DNA from: an uncultured Clostridia bacterium
GTDB lineage: Bacteria > Bacillota > Clostridia > Oscillospirales > Acutalibacteraceae
Direction of reading: 5' to 3'
Length of the DNA stretch: 34,789 nt
NCBI GenBank assembly: GCA_947165115.1
Contig: CAMUZD010000001.1
Location: 1-34,789 of the forward strand
Below are positions 1 to 9,200 of the stretch, one piece after another. The number at the start of each line of letters is the position of its first letter. Positions within the stretch are counted from its first letter, which is position 1. Under the pieces are notes generated by a model. That model was not told where the DNA came from. It did no database searches and was given only the letters and a program-made list of their open reading frames with translations. The position numbers and the translations under genes are program-made.

Positions 1-340
1 ACTGACTATATTTGTCTGCTTCTTCCTTTGTTTCCTGAAAAAAACTATCTTTTGCAAGCTCGTTTTTTGTCACTTTAAACATACCATTTTCAAGACATAA
101 AATATTCATCTTTTTTGAGGCTGACTTAATAACTGCTTCTGGAATCTGAAAACTGAAGTTATTGTTAAGCAAATGCTTCATTTCAGCGCTTGAAAAAGAG
201 TGCAAATGTTCCGTCTCAACTATATACCTAATAAATTCTTGAAGCAGTTGATAAGGACTTTGGTATTTTTTCTCATCTGAAAGTCCCTTTAGTGTTGCGA
301 AAGAAGCCAGCAAGGATGTGGTTGTGGGTTGCTGTTGCAT
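1..340 (-). CDS. Unrecognised protein, N-terminal part (cut by window edge)
   Basis: An open reading frame reads off the left edge of the window; 113 residues are visible. I start it at the ATG of MQQQPTTTS because a GGAG lies nine bases upstream; an in-frame ATG three codons earlier is possible. The product is predicted soluble, with no signal peptide or membrane segment. It opens with a Gln/Thr-rich stretch, then an apparently helical region (LLASFATLKGLSDEKKY) and a segment resembling a small winged-helix-like fold, but I do not recognise the family and assign no function. It lies about 120 bases downstream of the two-gene unit at 459-1849 on the same strand and could belong to it. Confidence applies to its being a real gene. 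Confidence 0.55.
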   Translation of the reverse strand, partial: MQQQPTTTSLLASFATLKGLSDEKKYQSPYQLLQEFIRYIVETEHLHSFSSAEMKHLLNNNFSFQIPEAVIKSASKKMNILCLENGMFKVTKNELAKDSFFQETKEEADKYSQ

Positions 341-458
341 TTTAATCATCTCCGATAAAATAATTTCAATGTTGGGTAATAATGTTTGTTAACACAAGGT
401 TCTATTATCATAATGTGTAAAAGCTCTCGTATCTTCAAAAATAACCAAAGGCTATTTG

Positions 459-1217
459 TTAACTTAAATTGTCTATATAATCTTCAAAATGATTGCGAAG
501 ATCAGTTACATCTTTTTCTTCAACGCGTTTGCCGATTTCATCAACACAATGAATACAAAATGACAAGGCTTTAAGCAGAGCCCCTTTGCTTACATATTTG
601 TAAAACTCTAATAATTCTTCTCTATCTGAATCTTTATACTCAATTATTCTGTTTGTTCTAATTGCATAATCAACCAACTTGAAATGATATAATGCTTCAT
701 AATAGTATAAATAGGTTTTTTCACCAATCAATTTCCCAGGTGTAATTGGATTTAACAATATTTTTTCGGCTTCTATATTTGTTGTTTTATTAGAACAATT
801 CATATTTGTCATTTCAGATTCGTATGCTTTTTCAAACAAACTTGCACCATAATAAAGTTCCGGAAGGATTTGCGCATAAAAAATAGAAGCTAGTTTATTT
901 CTTCTCTCATCGTTTTTCTTGTTGTCTACCTTTTTTCTAAGTAGAACTAATACTTTAATAACCAAAAACGCAATAATTGAGGAAGAAAAAAACAATAATA
1001 CAAGCAAAACAATTTTAAACATAAGCGAACATATGCCAACGCTTTTTATTAATCTATCCTCTGTTGCAACTGTAATTATTGTTGAAATAAATGGTGGGAC
1101 AATCAGTTCTATAATTTTTTCTGTGTAGTATTCATTTGTCGTATTGATTTCATCAAGTTTTGATTCAATAGAAAACAAATTCTTTTCTACAATTTGCATT
1201 ATTTTATATATTTTCAT
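459..1217 (-). CDS. Unrecognised membrane protein with cytoplasmic helical domain
   Basis: 252 residues. The first 55 or so are polar and amphipathic. Two hydrophobic stretches follow in a row at about residues 56-70 and 78-102 (IVLLVLLFFSSSIIAFLVIK within them), then a basic turn (LLRKKVDNKK). The remaining 150 residues are soluble and helix-rich. This suggests a membrane-tethered cytoplasmic domain. I do not recognise the family. It starts 14 bases after the stop of 1232-1849 and is probably co-transcribed with it; the ribosome binding site (GGATGG) is modest. A membrane protein paired with a small soluble protein is a common layout in defence or stress modules, but nothing here proves that role. 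Confidence 0.6.
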   Translation of the reverse strand: MKIYKIMQIVEKNLFSIESKLDEINTTNEYYTEKIIELIVPPFISTIITVATEDRLIKSVGICSLMFKIVLLVLLFFSSSIIAFLVIKVLVLLRKKVDNKKNDERRNKLASIFYAQILPELYYGASLFEKAYESEMTNMNCSNKTTNIEAEKILLNPITPGKLIGEKTYLYYYEALYHFKLVDYAIRTNRIIEYKDSDREELLEFYKYVSKGALLKALSFCIHCVDEIGKRVEEKDVTDLRNHFEDYIDNLS

Positions 1218-1231
1218 TTTTAACCATCCAA

Positions 1232-1849
1232 TTAATTACAATAATTAGGGAAAGAATAATCTCTTATTAAGCTTTCCATTTCAGTTATTATTACTTTTAA
1301 AGCTTCCATCTTGTTACTGATTTTAACACTTGCTCCCACTTTGTCTTGTATAATGTTCGAAATAATATGCTTTTGAAACCCAAAGAGATGTCTAACACAA
1401 TCGTTAATAATTATGTGGTTTCTTCGCATGTTTATTAAATCTACGCAGTTCTCATTTATTGTTTCTAGAAAAGCGATTTTTCCTTCAGAGCTTTCATTCA
1501 ATTCTTGCAATAAAACTCGACAAAAATCAACCATATTTGTGTCTGTAAAATAGCTATATCCCCTTTTCTTAAAAAAATATTTAAAACACTTGTTCTTATT
1601 AAGTTTTATAGAGTATTGTTGTCGGAATCTTTCTCTGATATGATTAAGTCCTTTGTTGTATAAAAATATTTGTATATCATCCGTGTTTATTATATCTTTT
1701 ATCGCATCAACTTTTTTATCGTCTGGTATCTTTTTCCTTTCAAAAGTATCAATAGCACCAACAATCAGTGTTGCCCAGAAAAAACCGTTTTTACTTTCAA
1801 GTTTTCTTTCTGCTGCCGTACTCTTAAAAAATCTATAGTTTTTTCTCAT
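1232..1849 (-). CDS. Unrecognised soluble helical protein
   Basis: 205 residues, no signal peptide or membrane segment, rich in Lys, Asn and Ile and mostly predicted helix. Its most distinctive segment lies near residues 135-160 (NMRRNHIIINDCVRHLFGF). I considered a HEPN-type RNase because of the R-R-N-H cluster, but the canonical R-x4-6-H spacing is absent, so no function is given. A GGAG motif lies upstream of the chosen ATG at a somewhat long spacing, so the start is uncertain by a few codons. It is the first gene of a likely two-gene unit with the membrane protein at 459-1217. Confidence 0.55.
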   Translation of the reverse strand: MRKNYRFFKSTAAERKLESKNGFFWATLIVGAIDTFERKKIPDDKKVDAIKDIINTDDIQIFLYNKGLNHIRERFRQQYSIKLNKNKCFKYFFKKRGYSYFTDTNMVDFCRVLLQELNESSEGKIAFLETINENCVDLINMRRNHIIINDCVRHLFGFQKHIISNIIQDKVGASVKISNKMEALKVIITEMESLIRDYSFPNYCN

Positions 1850-2015
1850 ATTTCTATAAGCATCTCCTTTTTTAGAAAAAAATAATTATTCCTCTTAAAT
1901 TGAATAGGCATTTTCAAATAGCAATTATACGCATGAGTTTATTAAAGCTCGTGTTTAATTTATTGCTTTATTACTTATGCGTTTGCTAATGATATCATCC
2001 ACATTTTTTCGATTA

Positions 2016-2564
2016 TTATTCAAAATGAAATGTTATTTGTTCTAACGCTATATCTGCTTCGTCCTGCATAATCTCTTTTTCGTTTGTAACTAATGATATC
2101 AAAAATGCCTTATCTCCTTGATCAACAAAATATCCATATGCCTGTATAGACATAAAAGATAGTTTTACTCGTTGCATTTCGTAGTTTCCGATAGTAACCG
2201 CTTCCGGTTCCGATACTTCAGCACCAATCTGTCTGTATCCTTCAAGTGTTTCAGATAGATAATTTTCAAAACTATCACCGGTATATTTATGCTCTTCAAT
2301 TGAGATATCAAAAGTGATATTTTCATTCTCAATTCGCAATGAATTACCATTTTCTGTTAATGAATACTCTTCCGGAATATGCATTTCAAATGAATCGGAA
2401 GAAACATCCTGTCCCTCAATTATATATGGCGATTTTTCTGTAGTACTTTCGCTTTCCTGTTCATATCCATAAAAAATATCATCTTTTTCGTTGCCAGATT
2501 TGCCGCATGAACTGAGCATCAGTGTTAAAACTAAGATAATTAAAAGCATTTTTATGATTTTCAT
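2016..2564 (-). CDS. Small surface lipoprotein, function unknown
   Basis: 182 residues. The N-terminus is a clear lipoprotein signal: Met-Lys-Ile-Ile-Lys, a hydrophobic core (LLIILVLTLML), then the lipobox LSSC with the acylated Cys at about residue 20. A short acidic, Ser/Thr-rich linker follows (about 21-50), then a 130-residue domain with alternating strands that opens with DSFEMHIPEEYSLTENGNS. This resembles the compact alpha/beta folds of small Gram-positive surface lipoproteins (PsbP/DUF-type), but I cannot name the family. The ATG is preceded by GGGAG at good spacing. It follows the large protease gene (2636-6190) on the same strand, separated by a hairpin, so read-through expression is possible. 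Confidence 0.75.
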   Translation of the reverse strand: MKIIKMLLIILVLTLMLSSCGKSGNEKDDIFYGYEQESESTTEKSPYIIEGQDVSSDSFEMHIPEEYSLTENGNSLRIENENITFDISIEEHKYTGDSFENYLSETLEGYRQIGAEVSEPEAVTIGNYEMQRVKLSFMSIQAYGYFVDQGDKAFLISLVTNEKEIMQDEADIALEQITFHFE

Positions 2565-2590
2565 TTTTCAATCTCCCGTTTATTTAGAGG

Positions 2591-2624
2591 AACGCCGAGC
2601 AAAAAGTGTTTCTAACTCGGCGTT
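2591..2624. terminator. Hairpin terminator between protease and lipoprotein genes
   Basis: A 9-bp perfect stem (AACGCCGAG at 2591-2599 with CTCGGCGTT at 2616-2624) has a 16-base loop. On the plus strand it is followed by a T-rich run (2625-2637). On the minus strand, the direction of the adjacent genes, the tract after the stem is not T-rich, so termination of the protease message would be weak. The run of A before the stem on that strand suggests a bidirectional element. Confidence 0.6.
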
Positions 2625-2635
2625 TCTTTTGTTTT

Positions 2636-5600
2636 TTACTGCTCTATTATTGGCAGCTTTCCAAACAGCATTCTGAAAAACGCGATTATCTTTGAGAAGA
2701 AATCGGTTTTGACTTTGATAAGTTCGGTTTCGGAAGAACTAATAATCTTGCCGGAGACATCTATTACTTTTGCTTGAACACTAAATGCATCTGTTGCCTT
2801 ATCTACGGTGAATCGTTCACCTTCGCCGGCCTTTTCTCCGTCAATATACCAATAAATGGTCGCATTATCCGGCATATCTTTTGTTATCGCAGTAAATGTA
2901 ATCGTTGCTTTGTAATCAACTGTGCGGGAATTCACATAATTATTGATTCCTATTGATGGTATGGCCAGGCCGTTCTCTTCAAATACCGCGTGGAAGTTTA
3001 AATCATGTGTGGGCATCGTTTCAGGTATTTCCGGAGTCCAGCCTTTAAAAGAATATCCGTTCTTATATGGTTCATCCGGCTTGGTAATTGCTTCACCATA
3101 TTTTAATGAATATTCATATTTGTATTGCTCATCAGCAAAAAAAGTTACAGTAAAGGTTTTAAATTGAAGATTATCAATCGCACTACTTATTGCTTCAACA
3201 TATCCGTCTACTGTTGCCTGATTTGAAACATCAAGATTTCTGTCTATACTATCAATAACATTGTTCAATGCTTCGACAGACTCATCTGTATATATACTCA
3301 AATCTTCGGGAATTGTTGAAAGAATCTCATCAAAACCTGTATAATCGGCAGCATTAGGAATACCTCCCGCATAATTCACATAACGAGAGGACCCTGTTTT
3401 TATTTCAATTGGTGCAAAACCGACATCTTTACTTGTAACTATACAGTAATAATACGGATATTGTTTGTTTCCTTTCGGAACAAATTCCCTTTCATTTGCG
3501 CCTTCAATAGGGACTCCGCCTGTGTTTTTGTCTGAATATGAGCCATACCATTGATATGTTCGGTTAAAGCCCACAACATCGGCATAGAGATATCTCATAT
3601 AGTCATAGAATTCATCAGGCAAGTCTGTAATAACCGCCGATTCAGGCGTTATTTCTATAAACTCGAATCCGTTTTTGCTTGCCCATTGTTCAGCGTATGT
3701 TCCTTTATTCCCGTAAACTGTTACTATACTCCGCTTACTGTTTAAATCTGTGCCTGGATAAAAGTTGCTTATTTTATTAAGCGTTGCGGGTAAAACTAAA
3801 TCAAGATATTTATTCTCCGAACCGTTTCTTGTCACGCCTGAAACTGTCATTAGACTATCATCGATTTCCTTGGTAACAGATAATTCCAGACGTTTAAGGA
3901 TTAGGCTTTGCAATGAGCCTTTACCAAATTTTGTTACATTTGGCAAATCTAAAACATAAGAATGTACACCACAAAACTGTTCGCCATTTCCTTCAATTCC
4001 TTGCTCATTGTTTAAATGATGTAATTTAGAAAGATTGATTTCTTGCGCGCGAATTCCGGTGAAAGTGCCAAACCCTATATATTCAAGCGAAGGCATATCT
4101 ATCGTTCGCAGAGATACACAATTTCTAAAAGCATTGTCCCCAGCTTCATTGCATAGTGGAAAACTAATGCCGCCAAGGGAATAACAGTCGGAAAAGGCGC
4201 TTTCGCCTATTCGTTTGATGTTGGGCATATCTACAAGACTTAAAGAGTAACAATCCTTAAAGCAACTTGATCCTAAGCTTTCAACGGACGGAGCATCAAT
4301 AATAGTAAGATAAGGATTACAAGAAAAAATATCGTTCTTCAGATTTGTTAAATATGATAACGGCCTGATTGTAATACCATAAATTTCAGCATCGGCGAAG
4401 GCATTTGGCGCAATATCATAAACTGTTTTTTCCCATCTTGGGTCATCATCATCTAATACGCAATTCTCTGGTGGCAAATCATATACCATTAGTTCAGGTA
4501 TTATAATGTCGTGTGCACTACCATGGTATGATGTTATTGTTCCATTTGAAAAATCAAACATATCGGGGGTACCAATGGTTTGTACTCTATAGATTCCTCT
4601 AGAACAGTCGCTTTTTAGATAACCATCCTTATATGCAACTGCCCTCAAAACAGGAATGTTGTCTGGCATTTCAATAGGGCCTGTATATAAAATGCCTTCC
4701 TCCTTTGAAGGATATCTCTGGTCAAGTGTATAGTAGATTTCAGTTCCCGGATCTGCTGTAATCTCTACGAATAACTCATTAAGATATTTCCCAGGTTCTT
4801 TATCATATATCGGCGTGTGTAATCGTTCTGTTCCTACAGCATCGATTATATCGATTACACCATATCCAAAAATACTACAGTCATATGACAAAAGCGTCTG
4901 CTTAGCGGTACTTTCAATTCTTCTTTCAATTTCTTTATTTGACATTTCCGGATATATGGTCATCATCTGTGCAAAAGCAGAAGAAACAAACGGTGCAGAA
5001 AGGGAAGTTCCATCACCTATTATAACAGTGCCATTTTTTGATAAATATGGGATGTTTTCCCCTGGAGCCATAAGATCCAGAGTAGAGCCAAATCTACACC
5101 AAGTTGCCGGATAATCGTTATTTGAGCATGCAGCAACTGATACTGTACCTTCATGCGCTGCAGGAAGCCCTATGTCTGTGTATTCTAAGTTGTTGGACCA
5201 ATTTCCGCTTGAAGCAACAACGACTACATCCTTATCTATTGCATAATCAATTGCATCGTGTAATATTGAAGAATTATTCGCCTGAAAACTACAATTAATT
5301 ATATCCACTTCATCATTAGCCGCTTGAATCATTGCTAATGCAAGCGATGTTATACTTGTGACTTCTCCTGCAGCTCTATACATAGCTACTTTAATATTGT
5401 TTGGCGTGCAATCAATAATTGTTGCAGCCGTTCCTGTTCCGTGATCTTCAATATCCATCTCATCATTAAGTTCTCCGACAGACAGAAAATTAGTGTATGT
5501 TCTTATCAATCGATTACTAAAAAATCCAAGGTTATAGTTGATTCCTGAGTCAATCATTCCAACAACTATTTCTTTTGGATTCTTAATGATACTCTTAATA

Positions 5601-6190
5601 TGATCTTTCATATCATAAAGACCTGTAGACACTCCGCCCCAGGAGTTTAATGCTACTTTTTCCCCATTAGCCTTTTTGATATTACCGTACGCATTAGCTT
5701 CACCGTCTAATAAAGTGTTCTCTATTATATCCGGATATACTTCAATAATACTTGTTTGAGATGCATAATGAGTGTAAGCGAATTTAGTATCTTCTTCATC
5801 TCTAAATTGAATAATATACCAATCCTTGAAACCATTTGCCATTCCTGTAGAATTGAGTTTGTCTGGCGTTTTTGAGGCTTTGATAATCAAGCGGCAAGTT
5901 TGAAAAGCGGTATCGGAAAATGGAACTTCATTATCCCAACTAGAGTTTTCACGAGATTCTTTTTTGATCGAATTATCTTCATTGCTACTAGATTTCTTTT
6001 TAGTTGTTTCCGCAACATAGTCATTGTTACGATCGTGTTCTTGAATTATCTGTACAGCATTATGTATAAACGATTTTATCTCTGCATCTTCGTTCTCAAC
6101 ATTCTCAATTGCGTATATACTGTTTATGCCAAATGAGATTTGAGATATAAGAATTACAGCAAAAGCAATAAATGATACTATCCTTTTCAT
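2636..6190 (-). CDS. Secreted subtilisin-like (S8) protease with BspA-type leucine-rich repeats
   Basis: 1184 residues. An N-terminal signal peptide (about 1-27) is followed by a 170-residue pro-region. The peptidase S8 domain spans about 205-455, with Asp214 in GMIDSG, His250 in DIEDHGTG, oxyanion Asn330 in SSGN and the nucleophile Ser396 in GDGTSLSAP. The complete triad predicts an active serine endopeptidase. Next come a chitobiase/hexosaminidase C-terminal-like module (PGTEIYYTLD, about 480-535), BspA-type LRR_5 repeats (about 590-820; repeating F-x-x-C-x-S-L), a helical linker, an InlB-type beta-repeat (about 1013-1072; FKGWTPEIP) and an Ig-like domain. The chain ends in a Phe-rich basic tail (FFSKIIAFFRMLFG). 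Such modules usually serve adhesion or matrix binding, so this is probably a surface or secreted protease. The ATG has an AAGGA site. It lies 80 bases downstream of an RHS gene. Confidence 0.9.
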   Translation of the reverse strand: MKRIVSFIAFAVILISQISFGINSIYAIENVENEDAEIKSFIHNAVQIIQEHDRNNDYVAETTKKKSSSNEDNSIKKESRENSSWDNEVPFSDTAFQTCRLIIKASKTPDKLNSTGMANGFKDWYIIQFRDEEDTKFAYTHYASQTSIIEVYPDIIENTLLDGEANAYGNIKKANGEKVALNSWGGVSTGLYDMKDHIKSIIKNPKEIVVGMIDSGINYNLGFFSNRLIRTYTNFLSVGELNDEMDIEDHGTGTAATIIDCTPNNIKVAMYRAAGEVTSITSLALAMIQAANDEVDIINCSFQANNSSILHDAIDYAIDKDVVVVASSGNWSNNLEYTDIGLPAAHEGTVSVAACSNNDYPATWCRFGSTLDLMAPGENIPYLSKNGTVIIGDGTSLSAPFVSSAFAQMMTIYPEMSNKEIERRIESTAKQTLLSYDCSIFGYGVIDIIDAVGTERLHTPIYDKEPGKYLNELFVEITADPGTEIYYTLDQRYPSKEEGILYTGPIEMPDNIPVLRAVAYKDGYLKSDCSRGIYRVQTIGTPDMFDFSNGTITSYHGSAHDIIIPELMVYDLPPENCVLDDDDPRWEKTVYDIAPNAFADAEIYGITIRPLSYLTNLKNDIFSCNPYLTIIDAPSVESLGSSCFKDCYSLSLVDMPNIKRIGESAFSDCYSLGGISFPLCNEAGDNAFRNCVSLRTIDMPSLEYIGFGTFTGIRAQEINLSKLHHLNNEQGIEGNGEQFCGVHSYVLDLPNVTKFGKGSLQSLILKRLELSVTKEIDDSLMTVSGVTRNGSENKYLDLVLPATLNKISNFYPGTDLNSKRSIVTVYGNKGTYAEQWASKNGFEFIEITPESAVITDLPDEFYDYMRYLYADVVGFNRTYQWYGSYSDKNTGGVPIEGANEREFVPKGNKQYPYYYCIVTSKDVGFAPIEIKTGSSRYVNYAGGIPNAADYTGFDEILSTIPEDLSIYTDESVEALNNVIDSIDRNLDVSNQATVDGYVEAISSAIDNLQFKTFTVTFFADEQYKYEYSLKYGEAITKPDEPYKNGYSFKGWTPEIPETMPTHDLNFHAVFEENGLAIPSIGINNYVNSRTVDYKATITFTAITKDMPDNATIYWYIDGEKAGEGERFTVDKATDAFSVQAKVIDVSGKIISSSETELIKVKTDFFSKIIAFFRMLFGKLPIIEQ

Positions 6191-6227
6191 ATTTCAGTTC
6201 CTTTAGATAAAAAGTATGACAAACGGG

Positions 6228-6262
6228 CTTAAGCCAAGCGACAATGCACCGCTTGGCTTAAG
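6228..6262 (-). terminator. 13-bp perfect hairpin after RHS gene
   Basis: CTTAAGCCAAGCG (6228-6240) pairs perfectly with 6250-6262 around a 9-base loop, between the stop of the RHS gene and the start of the protease gene. On the minus strand the stem is followed by a loosely T-rich stretch rather than an immediate T-run. It is therefore either a weak terminator or a processing/stabilising hairpin that lowers protease expression relative to the RHS gene. Confidence 0.6.
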
Positions 6263-6270
6263 GTTAATAA

Positions 6271-9200
6271 TTAGAGTGAAATAAATATTCCCTCTTTTAG
6301 CGCATATATTCTTATTTCAGGAGCAGCTTTCCATATCTTTAGGTATTTATCAGCATTCGGGTCACTTTTTCTAACTTTGACAATGTTGCTTTTCTGATTA
6401 TTTAATATCCATCCGTCTCCCCAACAAGCATTTACTTTATTGACTGCAGCAGTTGCTGTTTTTCCAACATAATGTGCAAACAAATCAGAGGAAACTCTTA
6501 ATGCATTCATTTCATTAATATTATATCCAAGTTCAGGTGACCATGTGCCATACTTCTTAATTATTTGATTTGCAACAAGCATACACATTGATCTGGAAGC
6601 AAACATTTCATCCATTTTAATATCAAAGCCGTTTGCCTGCCATTCAACGCCCGAATAATCTCTTGACCATAAAGCAACAGTATCGGGTATATTAACAGTA
6701 TTATTGTTACAGAATAAATATAGATTTACGTCTAATGGATTATCTGAACGTTCAGTCAGTTTTTCCGGCGATTCCGGAGAAACATATCTACCCCAAGATG
6801 AAGAATAACATCTTCCTTGGTTATAGTATAAACCGCTCTCATAATCATAAAGATAACCGTGGTATAAAGAAGGACTATGCATTAATGTTAAAAGCGTAAC
6901 AATCTGCTGTATCCAGTTCCCGGAAAGTGTAACCATCGGAGATCCCCATGCATCATATTGTATTGAGCATGTATCAGTCCCATCTGTATATACCAATGAC
7001 AGAACGCTTTCATTAATATCTTTCTTGAAAAGGTATGGAACACCATCATAAGATATATATCCAGCTGGTGCGCCTTCTTGATCATAAATAATCATAGCAG
7101 ACTGAGTGTTATACCTTTGTCCTATTGAGTCAACGGATGAGTAAAGAATACCGGAAAGAACACCATTATTCCAAACATAATCAATGATAGATGTCTTATT
7201 ATATGTATATGTATCATTTCCGCTTGCAGTTTTAGTGTAAATTGATTTTGATGTTCGATAACCATTCGCATCATAACTGTATTCATATCTATTGCTGTCA
7301 GTTTCAAAAGACACTAATCGGTTTCCGTTCCACTCTAAATCTCCCTTTATAATCCTTTGAGCACTTTTAATACTAATAGCATTATAATTAACTAAATCAA
7401 GTGTTTTATCTCCCACATAATTCAACGGGTTTCCCATCTTGTCATATGAAATGGTTTCATAGACTGAATCGTCAACATTGTCATCAGTAAAACCAGTATC
7501 AGAATAGCTTACTACACGATCCTTCCAAACCAAATCATATTGATAAGTTACTCGTCTTATTTCAGAACCAATAGAAATGATTTGTCTTGTAGTCATATTA
7601 AACAAATTGTTTGGAAAATCATAATATACTTTTGCGGTAAGGTTTCCTCCTGTATTATATGTATAATGAATAAGAAAATGATTATAAAAATCAATTTCGG
7701 TTATTATTTGATTTGCATTATCATACTCATAATACTGATTGGGGGCGATATTGTTTCCGTTTTCCTCATAAACAAATGCAATATTCCCTCGATTATCATA
7801 CTCAAACTTTCTGTTGAGACTCTGGCAGTTGGTAATTGTTGAATTCTGATTCTCTTTATAGAAAGTTTGTGTATATTCCGAAACCAATCCGCTTGTTCTC
7901 CCATTACCCAAATCAACATATTCATAATTTACTTCAGAAACTAGATTCCCGGGATTATTATCTCTTTGGTAGTTTGAAGCAACTGTCTTGCTTTCTATTC
8001 TGTTAAAATAATCTCTAACGCTTTCTTTTTCATATTCATAGTATCCATGGTAATAATTTGTAGAGTTAGCAAAATATCTCGTATTTTTAACGATATTTGT
8101 AGTTGACTGAATTGATCTCGTCCCATCGGGATTATTAGTGACATTTGTAACGGATGTTGCGACCGTATCAAATGATGTGTTTTCAGAATCGGAATAAGCC
8201 CTTTGCCCGTATTCTTCGTCAACAGTTCCATCTGAATTGCTCGTTTTTTCATATAACACATCATAATCAGATAACTCATAAGAATCTAAATCGGAGCTAA
8301 TATATGAGATCGTAAGTCCCGATTGAGTATCATATACACTATTTAGCACATTGTCTTCATCATATGTATAAACATACGATTTAATAAGTGTTTCGTTTTG
8401 TCCATCAACCGAGTAGCAACTGATTGTTTTCGTGGTATTGCTTTGATTGGTTCCGTTTAAATATTTGATTCTGTAACCATTGCTATAATCGATAACACTT
8501 AAATCACCGTTTGAATATGTATAATCCATACAATATTCATCATTATTTCCATTAAGCAATGCATCACTGTCAGAATATGTTTCCGCTAAAGTGCCATCGG
8601 GATTATACTCAAAGACATGTATAACCCCATTATGCTGGACTTCTTCTACTCTGCCTGAAGTATTATAGTATTCAACATCAAGCGTAACATTGGCGTTTGT
8701 TTCAACATTCTGAATAATCTGCTCCGATCTTTTTAATAACGAAGACGCATCATATTGCAAACTCTTCACATCGCTGATAACATTGTTGCTGAGTGTGTGT
8801 CCTATACCCGATAATTCTCCTGTTCTGGAATTGTATTTGTAATAAGTTGAATTACCGTTATAATCAATATATTCTTGTAATTTTCTATTATTATATGAAT
8901 ATGAGGCGGACATATATAAATCGTTATCGTTTTCCCTATCCCAGGTGACTGTCTCTTCGGTAACAAGTCCATTGCTGTAAACATATTCCATTGGATTGGA
9001 AATTAGCATACCATCCAAGTCCGAATCTGATTTCACAGATTCAAACATTGTTAAGTCATCAAAATAAACGGCTCCACGTTGATTGTTATATAGGAGTTTC
9101 AATCTAACAACTGACTCTTCGTCTAACTTAAACCCCTGCAATCTGTACTGCCACGAATTATGGATTGTGTTGTCAAATCTAATAAAACTGATTTCAGTAT

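Noticed and set aside
1232..1849. HEPN RNase call for the 205-residue protein
   Set aside because: It has an R-R-N-H cluster in a helical protein, but not the R-x4-6-H spacing of HEPN domains, and no paired nucleotidyltransferase gene.
1930..1982. Inverted repeat ACGCATGAG / CTTATGCGT between two minus-strand genes
   Set aside because: It has a mismatch, a loop of about 35 bases and no T-tract; it is too weak to call a terminator or operator.
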